From the NCBI RefSeq assembly GCF_000308315.1, contig NZ_CALJ01000250.1, positions 1 through 37,235 on the forward strand: DNA of 37,235 nucleotides, given 5' to 3'. Made by a program: the position numbers and the translations under genes. Under the pieces are notes generated by a model. The model made no database searches. It saw only the letters and a program-made list of their open reading frames with translations, and was not told where the DNA came from. Of the stretch, positions 29,728-37,235 are shown one piece after another. Positions within the stretch are counted from its first letter, which is position 1; each line of letters opens with the position of its first letter. The stretch comes from Legionella tunisiensis (GTDB taxonomy: Bacteria; Pseudomonadota; Gammaproteobacteria; Legionellales; Legionellaceae).

Positions 29728-29749
29728 GAGGAGTCCATATATGTACGTA

Positions 29750-30373
29750 GCCTCTATTTTCGGACAAGATTAGTTCCTTTTTCATTGAAAAAACAGGAAC
29801 TCTTAGGGTAATTTTATTTATTTAAGACAAAAAATACTTCAAATGATTAGGACGGCACGTTGATGTTGAAGGCAAAGAAGTTAATTAACTCATAATGATC
29901 ATTTATTGAATGACACGATTTATGGAACAAACAAAGCATTAGACTTAGAGTAGTATGCTGTGACACCTTCTGTAAATATTGCGCTGTATAAAGAAAAAGA
30001 GCTTTAAACGAGTTTGTCTGGAACATCACCCCTGGGAAGTAATTGAACATTCAATTAACTTCATTAACCCATTGAGTTTTGGCATTCTATACACATTTTT
30101 ATCCACAGAATTTGTGGATAAAGGAAAAATCAACCATTTACATAAAAATTTATTCGTCCCTTACAAAATAAGGCCTGGTAACAAAAATAAAGCTGCTTTT
30201 GATAAAAAAAGGCGAGGGGAGCAAAGAATTATCCACAGACTGTTAGACAAAATAATTAAGCCCGCGGCCAAGAAATAATAAACAAATAAATAATAAAAAA
30301 CAGTCTTGACTCCCTCTTTTTCTAGCCTCAAAAAATAAAGACCACCGTTGATGACCATTTCATTACAATAGGC
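29750..30373. other. Gene-poor AT-rich stretch with clustered DnaA boxes
   Basis: No convincing gene lies between the IS right end and the CBS gene. One plus-strand reading (29979-30278, TTG start, basic tail IKPAAKK) is open but has no ribosome site and no family features. The stretch contains three exact TTATCCACA boxes. The rest is low-complexity AT-rich DNA with several GATC sites. Confidence 0.55.
30099..30237. promoter_or_regulatory. Three perfect DnaA boxes (TTATCCACA)
   Basis: Box 1 at 30099-30107 is on the plus strand. Box 2 at 30113-30121 is on the minus strand, 5 bp from box 1 and facing it. Box 3 at 30229-30237 is on the plus strand. All are exact copies of the strong DnaA consensus. 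A fourth exact box lies alone at 32934-32942. They may titrate DnaA or form a minor origin; function is inferred. Confidence 0.55.
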
Positions 30374-30818
30374 CTAATAAGAGGTATGAATATAACTTTC
30401 AAGTTGCTCAATGACGCGTGTTTTGTCTTCAAGCAAATGAAACAACAAGTCCCCAATGGAAAGAATAGCAACTAAATTACCTTGTTCAGCGACTAAAACA
30501 TGGCGTCTCTTTGTTTTGGTAATGGTTTCCATAGCGTCTTCGATAGGGTCAAACAAATTTAAGACACTCACATCGGAACAAAGTACATCCGCTACAGTTG
30601 TTTTTTAGGATCTAAACCTCGAAACAGGCAAGATCGAATAATATCTCGTTCAGTTACCATTCCCAGAAGATTAGAATTTGTATCATCATCACATACAACG
30701 AGAGCACCAATATTATCTTTAGTCATCATTTCAACGCATTGGGTTACTGTGACATAGGGATGAACATAAACAATAGGACGCCTTGGTTGTGGCAAAGCGG
30801 AAAAATTAGGTCGGTCAT
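30374..30818 (-). CDS. Two-CBS-domain protein (two frame breaks)
   Basis: About 147 residues made of a CBS pair only. First repeat: VTVTQCVEMMTKDNIGALVV followed by GMVTERDIIRSCLFRG. Second: FDPIEDAMETITKTKRRHVL followed by ILSIGDLLFHLLED. Breaks near 30602 (A run) and 30806 (T run) are restored by one base each, placing the start at ATG 30818 with GGAG upstream. Stand-alone CBS pairs bind adenosine nucleotides and modulate partner proteins; the partner is not evident here. Confidence 0.83.
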
Positions 30819-31127
30819 GACTCGCTCCCTGAAAGAATGTTGTAATTTAAACCTCTAATCCGCCTACTTTGTTCTACTACAAAAAATAGATTAAGCAACG
30901 TAGCAGGTACTGTTTAAATATAGCACAAATAGTGCATTAACATTACATTAACACGGTTTCCTCATGAGCAATGAAGGCATAGTACGCTATTAGTAACTAT
31001 TATTTCCTGTATTGGTTTTCTGATTATTCGGTTCCTATTAGGGTATCAAAAAATTAACATAATTACTCTCTTTAAGAGCAATGTGATATTATTCGAGCAT
31101 TTTGAATTTAAATTGACTTTCCGCTCT
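30819..31127. other. Intergenic region between divergent CBS and GHKL genes
   Basis: About 300 bp of AT-rich DNA without an ORF of note. It must contain the promoters for both flanking genes. Short hairpins (CTCTTTAAGAG near 31068, GCACAAATAGTGC near 30924) are visible, but no promoter can be fixed with confidence. Confidence 0.4.
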
Positions 31128-32065
31128 ATGACCACAATCAAAATTACCCCCACAACAAACCCATTTGTTGTAAAATTATCTTTAGACCTACGAAAATATT
31201 GTGAAGCTTACATCAAGCACACAGCCGACCCTGCTAATGAAGAGTTCTGTACCAAATTCAATCAGCTACGTACCCTAGTGGTTAGTGAGTTAACTGGTTT
31301 AGGTGGAGCACTACATTGGCCAACTATCAAGGCATTGTGGGCTAATTCTGCTCAAGAAAGAGGTTTTGATTTTTTAAACGCAAACTACACGAAGCCTTTA
31401 CCACTTGTTATAGATACACTTGATCGCTTTTATATTGAGCTCTTGAAAAATAGTATTGATGCCATTTTAAAAATTATTTAGACAACCAGCAAACCACGGC
31501 TCGACTAAACATGAGTCTTGAGCTTGACCTTAATGACGCTGGAGCCATTTCCGTTATTATTAAAGATAATGGCGGTGGTTTTCCCGATAACTATATCAAA
31601 AATTTTCCTGCCTATATTGCAGATCATGGCTACAAAAAGCGCAGTATTAGTGATGCAGATAATGCTGGTGCCTTTACTTCAGGCAAAGAAAATATAGGGC
31701 ATTATTATTTTGGTGGCGCTGGAAAAGGACTAGCAATTATCTTAAATCTCTTGTTAACAGGCCATTTACTAGAGGGACCAAACCAATTAAAAGCGCTCTA
31801 TGAGGTGGCAGAAAACGCCACTGCAGTCTCTCTTGGAAATTGTATGCAAGGAGATAAAATCGTTGGTGCAAAGCTAAAATTTACTTCGCCTATAACCCCT
31901 TTTTCTCCCCCTCTAGCACTTCCCCAAGAGAGCTTCACCATTTCAAAATCACTTGACTTTACCTTATTGGCACCGCCAGTAACTAGAAAAAAGCCAACGA
32001 TAGAGTTACCGGACGCCCCTGATGTCGTTACATCTGAAAATGAAACGCCGCAAATTATCAAGTAA
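31128..32065 (+). CDS. Orphan GHKL/histidine-kinase-type ATPase (one frame break)
   Basis: About 312 residues after correction. The Bergerat ATP fold is seen as the N box YIELLKNSIDAI (about 102-113), the G1 box IKDNGGGFP (about 147-155) and the G2 box HYYFGGAGKGLAIILNLL (about 188-205). The break near 31473 in an A-run is cured by one A (AILKNYLDNQQTTARLN). There is no HisKA dimerisation domain with phospho-accepting His, no sensor and no TM helix. The C-terminal about 60 residues are Pro-rich and end in VTSENETPQIIK. So it is a soluble ATP-binding protein of unknown partner, not a standard sensor kinase. Start ATG 31128 is chosen at MTTIKITP. Confidence 0.75.
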
Positions 32066-32108
32066 TTTAGCTATACTTTGATTACATAGATTATGCTTGG
32101 ATGCCATC

Positions 32109-32342
32109 ATGAAGAAACGTGTTCCACTACTAGCAATCTTTTCGTCAGTTGCTCTATTGAGTAGCTGCACAATTTACGAACGTAGTGGCCCAGCCTATGA
32201 GCCTATCGCCGTTGGTTATTATGAAAATGGCTCTTACATCGATACAGGTTACTACGCCGGTTACGGCTATAATGAACCTAATAGATGGTATGGCGTCTCT
32301 TATCCTGACGGATATAATAACAGCATCTGGTATGCCCGCTAG
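32109..32342 (+). CDS. Small Tyr/Gly-rich lipoprotein
   Basis: 77 residues, intact. The signal peptide KKRVPLLAIFSSVALLSSC ends in a lipobox (LLSSC), so Cys is acylated. The mature part is rich in Tyr, Gly and Asn (YYENGSYIDTGYYAGYGYN) with no known domain. Start ATG 32109 gives a normal MKK signal peptide; the in-frame TTG upstream is not needed. Convergent with the 17-kDa antigen-like lipoprotein gene. Confidence 0.72.
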   Translation: MKKRVPLLAIFSSVALLSSCTIYERSGPAYEPIAVGYYENGSYIDTGYYAGYGYNEPNRWYGVSYPDGYNNSIWYAR

Positions 32343-32362
32343 GGCTGTTTACATTGCGCTTG
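32342..32362. repeat. Remnant of palindromic repeat family 1
   Basis: GGGCTGTTTACATT directly after the lipoprotein stop is identical to the left end of the element at 32954, and the next bases (GCGCTTGA) are similar. Only the first arm is present, so it is a truncated copy. Confidence 0.45.
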
Positions 32363-32370
32363 AGGAGAAT

Positions 32371-32391
32371 GTCGGGCCAAAAGGGCCCGAC
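32371..32391. terminator. Strong hairpin between convergent lipoprotein genes
   Basis: GTCGGGCC (32371-32378) pairs perfectly with GGCCCGAC (32384-32391) over a five-base loop. It lies between two convergent genes and could end transcription from both sides. It lacks a U tract. Confidence 0.6.
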
Positions 32392-32423
32392 CTACAAGAT
32401 TTAATCGATGGGCAAGTCAGAAC

Positions 32424-32873
32424 TTAGCTTACTACACGCCAAGAACCATCTGCTTGTCGGCAAGCTTTGCCATAGATTTGCTGCGCTTTACCACCAATAA
32501 TAGCTTTCGTAATGTATTCGCGGCAAGGCTGTTGATTGTTGTAATAAGTTCTTGTCGGCTGCACAGTATAACGATTACCGTTATCAGGATTTTGCCAATT
32601 CACTGCACGTCCTGTTGGTGCAGTTTCCAACGCTTTTTGCATTTCCAAGCGATCGAGACGATCCATCGTACGGCCAATATTACCGCCTAAATAAGCACCT
32701 AATAACGCACCACCGGCTGCAGCGGCAACTTTACCTGAACCACCACCGAACTGACTACCAATAAGACCGCCAACTACACCGCCTGTCACTGTTCCTACTC
32801 CTTCGTTAGTTACCTGTGCACAACCAGTAAGAAACACTGACAAAGAGAGTGATACTAACGCTAATTTTTTCAT
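32424..32873 (-). CDS. 17-kDa surface antigen-like glycine-zipper lipoprotein
   Basis: 149 residues, intact. Signal peptide with lipobox LTGC at about residues 15-18. A glycine-zipper segment (GVGTVTGGVVGGLIGSQFGG and AAAGGALLGAYLGGNIGRTMD) forms two small-residue helices typical of the Rickettsia 17-kDa antigen / 2TM glycine-zipper family. The C-terminal domain contains VNWQNPDNGNRYTVQPTRTY and a conserved Cys pair (PCREY, GKACRQADGSW). Likely an outer-membrane lipoprotein with an envelope role. AGGTGA lies six bases before the ATG. Confidence 0.88.
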   Translation of the reverse strand: MKKLALVSLSLSVFLTGCAQVTNEGVGTVTGGVVGGLIGSQFGGGSGKVAAAAGGALLGAYLGGNIGRTMDRLDRLEMQKALETAPTGRAVNWQNPDNGNRYTVQPTRTYYNNQQPCREYITKAIIGGKAQQIYGKACRQADGSWRVVS

Positions 32874-32953
32874 GCGAATTCACCTGCGTAATCATTGTAA
32901 AATCGGTTGCTATTCTACCATCACGTTTAGATATTATCCACAACCACAATAGG

Positions 32954-33091
32954 GGCTGTTTACATTTCGCTAGCTTAAGTGCTTATGACTTGATGTTCGA
33001 GCATCGCAGCGGAGCATACACACCAGTATGTGAGCAGCGAAGCGCAGAACATCAAGTCATAAGCACCAAGATAGTAGAAATGTAAACAGCC
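32954..33091. repeat. Palindromic repeat, family 1, copy B
   Basis: 138 bp with a perfect 15-bp terminal inverted repeat (GGCTGTTTACATTTC at 32954-32968, complement at 33077-33091). An inner perfect 20-bp inverted repeat (32979-32998 and 33047-33066, GAACATCAAGTCATAAGCAC) and a small central CATAC...GTATG hairpin complete it. It has no ORF and the same length as copy A at 16267. It lies just after the alr stop, where it could act in the mRNA end. Confidence 0.8.
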
Positions 33092-33098
33092 TCTAATG

Positions 33099-34185
33099 CT
33101 ATAACAATTTATCCTGACGTACCCGTGGAGAAAATTGGCATAGCAATTCATAAGCAATAGTACCAGCTGATAACGCAATAGTCTCTACCGCAATATGTTG
33201 TCCCCATAACTCCACCAGATCTCCAATATTGACTTCCGTACAATCAGTTAAATCAACGGTTAACATATCCATCGATACTCGGCCAATAATAGGAACTTGA
33301 TAGCCGTTTACCCAAACCGGCGTATTTTGAGCAATATGACGAGGATAACCATCCCCATAGCCTACAGCCACTACCCCCCACAACAGACGGCCTTGTTGTT
33401 TGCCAGGTTCCACCATAACCAATTCTTGCCTGAGCCGGATAATGGTGAATAGCGCTTATTGCCGAAACAAAACGCATGACTGGCATTAACCCCAATTCCT
33501 GGCCAGTCTTATTGGCAAAGGGGGACACACCATAGAGCATGATGCCAGGCCGCACAACGTCTTCATGGGTGTCAGGCAACGCCAATATGGCAGCAGAATT
33601 ACTAACACTGCGTATTATTTTTAATGGCGGTAAATCAAGCTCTTTATAAAGCCGCCATTGATTTTGGTTACTTGGATGATCGGGTTCATCAGCACAGGCA
33701 AGGTGAGTCATTAAACCAACTTCATCATCAACCCAAGGACAATTATGCAGAGCATTCATGACTTCATAGATATCCTCGGGTGCAAAGCCTAAGCGATGCA
33801 TACCGGTATTCACCTTTACCCATATTTTTATTTTAGAAGGCAACGGCGTAGCCAATAACCACTGCAACTGATGCGGTTGATGCAATACACATTGAAAACG
33901 ATGCGCTGCAACAGTATATAACTCATCAGCACTGAATACTCCTTGGAAGAGAACACAATCACTACGCACACCTAAAGCACGAATAGCCATTGCTTCTTCC
34001 AGACAGGCAACACCAAAGGCATACACTTGCCCTTCCAGTACAGGTACTACTGCTGGTATACCACAGCCATAGGCATTCGCTTTAACCATCGCGATAACCT
34101 TAGTATTTGGCGCATTACGATTCACTTGATTCAAATTATGCACAAGTGCAGTTGAATCAATTTGAACCCGAGTAGGTCTAGTCAC
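33099..34185 (-). CDS. alr: Alanine racemase (one frame break)
   Basis: PLP enzyme converting L- to D-alanine for peptidoglycan. [13 protein letters not shown] (about residues 30-42) holds the Schiff-base Lys. [23 protein letters not shown] and ARIGYGGTW (with the catalytic Tyr) follow. The frame breaks in a G6 run (33374-33379): removing one G restores [18 protein letters not shown], and [12 protein letters not shown] then follows in frame. Corrected length about 361 residues, normal. The start is GTG 34185, one base after the dnaB stop, so the two are co-transcribed. Confidence 0.93.
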
Positions 34186-34186
34186 A

Positions 34187-35572
34187 TTAATCTACCCCTT
34201 GGTAACCATTAAAAGCTAAATCTTCAAAACGCGTGTATTTACCAAGAAAGGCAACACGAACTTTGCCAATTGGACCATTACGCTGTTTGGCAATAATAAT
34301 TTCCGCCACCCCTTTATCTGGGCTATCTTCATTATAAACTTCATCACGATAGATAAAACAGATTAAATCGGCATCTTGTTCAATCGCACCGGATTCACGC
34401 AGATCAGACATCACTGGCCGTTTATCATGACGCTGCTCCAAACTTCGGTTAAGCTGCGACAAAGCAACTACCGGAACTTCCAATTCTTTCGCCAATGATT
34501 TTAGACTACGTGAAATTTCTGAAATTTCTGCCGTACGATTATCCGCTTTGAAACCAGGCACCTTCATTAGCTGTAGATAATCCACAACTATCAGTCCCAA
34601 GCGGCCATGTTCTTTAGCTAAACGCCGTGCACGAGTCCGCATTTCCGCTGGACTTAGTGCCGGTGTATCATCAATAAATAAAGGGGCTTCAGATAACATA
34701 TGCACAGCAGAAGTAACACGCGGCCAATCATCATCATCTAACTTACCAGTACGGATGCGATGTTGATCAATGCGCCCCAAAGATGACATCATCCGCATGG
34801 CAAGGGAATCGGCGGGCATCTCCATGGAAAAAACCAATACTGGCCTCCCTGATTTGATCGCTGCATGCTCAGCCATATTCATCACCAGGGTTGTTTTACC
34901 CATCGAAGGACGCCCCGCGACAATGACCAGATCGGAGGGCTGTAAACCCGAAGTCATTTCATCAAGATCACTAAGTCCTGTCGCTAACCCAGTAAGTGCA
35001 TCGCCATTGTGATAAAGGGTATCAATCTTTTCTACAGCTTTCACAAGAATTGATTTAATGCTTTCAGGTCCTTTATCGCCACCAGTCTGTTCCGCAATAG
35101 CAAATACCTTCGTTTCAGCAAAATCAAGCAGTTCTGATACGTCTCTTTCACCTGGATTATAAGCTGAATCAGCAATTTGCCCGGCAACAGCAATTAATTG
35201 GCGCTGCACTGATTTTTCACGCACGATATCTGCATAAGCAGACACATTGGCCACGCTGGGAGTATTATTGGCTAATTCAAAGAGATAAGTTTCGCTACCA
35301 GCATCATCAAGCTCATTGTTTGACTTTAAGGTATCCAATAGCGTGACGACATCAAAAGGATGCTCTTTCTTTGCCAATTCAGCAATAGCACGATAAAGAA
35401 TGCGGTGCTCCGTGCGATAAAAATCTGCTTCGCATAATTTGGAGCTCACATTATCCCAAACCTGATTATCAAGCATCAAACCACCGATAATGGCTTGCTC
35501 AGCCTCCGCAGAATGAGGGGGACGTTTCAATGGATCCACTGTTGCATTTTTTCGTGTTTGAACTTCTGCCAT
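34187..35572 (-). CDS. dnaB: Replicative DNA helicase DnaB
   Basis: 461 residues, intact. The N-terminal helical domain has [19 protein letters not shown], the usual DnaB opening. The RecA-type motor has [19 protein letters not shown] (Walker A), [10 protein letters not shown] (Walker B), [20 protein letters not shown] and [20 protein letters not shown]. It unwinds DNA ahead of the fork after loading by a DnaC/DciA-type loader. No intein or insertion is present. The alr gene follows immediately. Confidence 0.97.
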   Translation of the reverse strand: MAEVQTRKNATVDPLKRPPHSAEAEQAIIGGLMLDNQVWDNVSSKLCEADFYRTEHRILYRAIAELAKKEHPFDVVTLLDTLKSNNELDDAGSETYLFELANNTPSVANVSAYADIVREKSVQRQLIAVAGQIADSAYNPGERDVSELLDFAETKVFAIAEQTGGDKGPESIKSILVKAVEKIDTLYHNGDALTGLATGLSDLDEMTSGLQPSDLVIVAGRPSMGKTTLVMNMAEHAAIKSGRPVLVFSMEMPADSLAMRMMSSLGRIDQHRIRTGKLDDDDWPRVTSAVHMLSEAPLFIDDTPALSPAEMRTRARRLAKEHGRLGLIVVDYLQLMKVPGFKADNRTAEISEISRSLKSLAKELEVPVVALSQLNRSLEQRHDKRPVMSDLRESGAIEQDADLICFIYRDEVYNEDSPDKGVAEIIIAKQRNGPIGKVRVAFLGKYTRFEDLAFNGYQGVD

Positions 35573-35620
35573 GATTTCGATAAGCCACTATAATTTTGAG
35601 AACCATTGTAAACCTAGAGA

Positions 35621-35651
35621 AAAAAAAGACACACTTGAGTGTGCCTTTTTA
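35621..35651 (-). terminator. Rho-independent terminator after the DUF2147 gene
   Basis: On the minus strand AGGCACAC and GTGTGTCT form a stem with one mismatch around a four-base loop, followed by a run of seven Ts. It lies between the DUF2147 stop and the dnaB start, separating the two units. The opposite strand also has five Ts. Confidence 0.75.
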
Positions 35652-35695
35652 AACATTTAGATTACAAAAGAACAATACTCTACTCAACCATCGTC

Positions 35696-36124
35696 TTAGC
35701 GAACCCAAACCTGGGTGCGGCCAAGTACAGAAATACCGATATAACCTCTTACATAGAGTTTATTGCCTTTCAAAGTCATCTTGGCACGGTAAATTTTACC
35801 AGTTTTGGGATCAAGGATTTGACCACCATCCCATTCACCATTACCTTTATCCTTTAATCCCCATACAAATTGCAATCCTTTGATTGGCTTGTCTTTAAAG
35901 CCACCTGGGCATTTCGAACAAATACCTGTATCACCTGGTTGAGGGTAAACACTCACAATAGTGCCATTTAGTGTATTGCCTGATACGGTAATACGAACAA
36001 CTGCTCTTTTCTTGCCTGTTTTATCATCGATTGTTGTCCACATTCCAGCAGGTGATTGCGCCAGAGCAACAGGTATAAATAATACCGTAAGAACCAACGC
36101 TAAAAACGCCCTCCATTGTCTCAT
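35696..36124 (-). CDS. DUF2147 exported protein
   Basis: 142 residues, intact. Signal peptide MRQWRAFLALVLTVLFIPVALA with cleavage before QSPAG. The mature part matches DUF2147: GMWTTIDDKTGKKRAVVRI, then CSKCPGGFKDKPIKGL, WDGGQILDPKTGKIYRAKMT and LYVRGYIGISVLGRTQVWVR. A lipocalin-like beta fold is usual for this family, and function is unknown. GGAG lies seven bases before the ATG. Confidence 0.88.
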   Translation of the reverse strand: MRQWRAFLALVLTVLFIPVALAQSPAGMWTTIDDKTGKKRAVVRITVSGNTLNGTIVSVYPQPGDTGICSKCPGGFKDKPIKGLQFVWGLKDKGNGEWDGGQILDPKTGKIYRAKMTLKGNKLYVRGYIGISVLGRTQVWVR

Positions 36125-36219
36125 GAGTTTTCTCCATAAATTTTCTCATATGGAAGAATAGGCTATGATTTGAAGCTTTGCAATCAGCGATTTATCATTT
36201 TTTGTGATAAAAACCGTCT

Positions 36220-37235
36220 TTATGATTTGGGTAAAGGTATAAAAAATTGTTCAACATCACTATCAGTCAAGGTGGCCATAGTACTCGCCTTGTCAGACAG
36301 GATACCATCGAATAATTGTCTTTTTTTCTCTTGCATTGCCAAAATAGCTTCCTCGACAGTACCAGCAGTAATTAATTTGTAAACAAACACTGGATTTTCT
36401 TGACCTATACGATGACTTCTGTCAGTGGCCTGATCCTCAACAGCTGGATTCCACCAGGGATCATAATGAATAACTGTATCAGCTCGTGTTAAATTCAAAC
36501 CAGTGCCACCCGCTTTTAAGCTAATCAGAAAAATAGGAATCTTCCCTTCTTGAAACGTATTGACCAAAAGTTGTCGATTTTGAGTTTGGCCAGTTAATTT
36601 AAGATATAAGTAATCCCTTTTAATGAGTTGCTCTTCTATTAATTTGAGCATGGAAGTAAATTGTGAAAAACTAAAACGCGTCGCCCCTCATCCATCAAAC
36701 TTTCCAGTAACTCCATCAACGCATCTAATTTAGCTGAAGTCCCATGCGCAATTTCTGCACCCGGCATCGATAACAATTTTGGGTCACAGCAAACCTGTCT
36801 TAATTTAAGCAAGGCATCAAGAAGCACTATTTGGCTTTTGTTCATTCCCTTTTTAGTAATAGCTTCACGCACTTTTTTCTCCATACTCATCCGGATTGCT
36901 TCATACAGATCACGTTGAGTACCAGTCAACTCAATTGTCCGAGTCATTTCCGTTTTATCGGGTAACTCATTAGCAACCTGGTTTTTAGTACGACGTAACA
37001 TAAAAGGTTGCACACGTTTTGCTAACAATGCCCGTCTCTCCATATCGGCCTGCTTTTCAATGGGGGTTTTAAAAAACTGTCTAAACTGTTTGGCATCTCC
37101 TAATAAACCAGGCATTAAAAAATGAAATAGAGACCACAATTCACCCAGGTGATTCTCCAAAGGGGTACCCGACAAACAAAGCCTGTGCTCTGCCTGGATC
37201 TGTTGGATGATTTGCGTTGTTTTAGTACGTGCATT
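36220..37235 (-). CDS. SNF2/Swi2-family helicase, C-terminal part (one frame break, cut by window)
   Basis: The reading is open to the window edge, so the N-terminus with Walker A is outside. Seen here: LSGTPLENHLGELWSLF, FMLRRTKNQVANELP, LLSLKAGGTGLNLT-like ISLKAGGTGLNLTRA and DPWWNPAVEDQATDRSHRIG, the last SF2 motifs. The break in the T run near 36668 is cured by one T (RVLVFSQFTSMLKLIEEQL). C-terminal tail ends VEQFFIPLPKS. DNA-dependent ATPase that remodels protein-DNA or RNA polymerase complexes (RapA-like class). Confidence 0.88.

Larger units (their letters stand above)
28415..29745 (+). mobile_element. IS110-family element, IS1111 group
   Basis: A transposase gene is flanked by an 11-bp subterminal inverted repeat: ATGGACTCCTC at 28425-28435 and its complement GAGGAGTCCAT at 29728-29738. 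Subterminal repeats plus a long non-coding right end are features of the IS1111 group. Outer ends are estimated to a few bases, because these elements make no clear target duplication. The element separates the unknown gene at 27420 from the DnaA-box region. Confidence 0.75.

Noticed and set aside
29979-30278. 99-codon open reading frame with basic tail covering the DnaA boxes
   Set aside because: It starts with TTG, has no ribosome site and no family features, and the same DNA is open on the other strand.
1197-36668. Reading the split genes as true pseudogenes
   Set aside because: Breaks are single bases, mostly in homopolymers, including in alr and several operon genes at once, and each repaired product has the normal family length.
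1-37235. CRISPR arrays, tRNA or rRNA genes
   Set aside because: No regularly spaced direct repeats and no tRNA-like or rRNA-like segments were seen on either strand.

Overview
The window is AT-rich chromosomal DNA that looks like a Legionella species. The evidence is a near-complete gene set for CMP-legionaminic acid, the sugar that builds Legionella O-antigen. Next to it are HisH/HisF/WbpG-type genes of the kind linked to the acetamidino group on that sugar, and genes for GDP-deoxyhexose. The flanks carry ordinary gamma-proteobacterial genes (lipA, dnaB, alr, a SNF2 helicase, a DUF2147 protein). I assign genus by gene content only and do not claim a species.

Layout. (1) 1-17.6 kb, minus strand: one tightly packed LPS operon, read from right to left. 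Order: wzz, a gap with a palindromic repeat, then legB, legC, legG(neuC), legI(neuB), legH(neuD), ptmE, legF(neuA), class III aminotransferase, ptmA-like SDR, WbpG-like amidotransferase, hisH, hisF, hexapeptide acetyltransferase, manC, gmd, fcl. Many neighbours overlap by 4-13 bases. PtmE makes the GDP-activated hexosamine. LegB and LegC dehydrate and aminate it, LegH acetylates, LegG removes GDP and epimerises, LegI condenses with PEP, and LegF activates with CTP. WbpG with HisH/HisF probably adds the amidino nitrogen. ManC/Gmd/Fcl lead to GDP-L-fucose. (2) 17.98-21.9 kb, plus strand: flippase, GT2 glycosyltransferase, sugar reductase/epimerase, SAM methyltransferase. (3) 22-25.6 kb, minus strand: lipA, then a compact four-gene group. 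It contains a CPHC thioredoxin-fold/CcdA-like membrane protein, a 61-residue membrane protein, a CDGSH iron-sulfur protein and a coiled-coil protein with a degenerate GGDEF domain. (4) 25.6-30.4 kb: accessory region with unknown genes, a Tn3-type transposase scrap, a GNAT scrap, an IS1111/IS110-type element and a cluster of three perfect DnaA boxes. (5) 30.4-37.2 kb: CBS protein, orphan GHKL ATPase, two lipoproteins, alr-dnaB, DUF2147 protein and the C-terminal part of a SNF2 helicase.

A dominant technical feature is about 40 single-base frame breaks, most of them in homopolymer runs, spread over housekeeping and accessory genes alike. In almost every case adding or removing one base restores a continuous family-like protein. 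I therefore treat these genes as single CDSs with probable sequencing indels rather than pseudogenes, and give the full corrected span. Only the transposon and GNAT scraps look truly decayed. Coordinates of corrected genes refer to the window as given.
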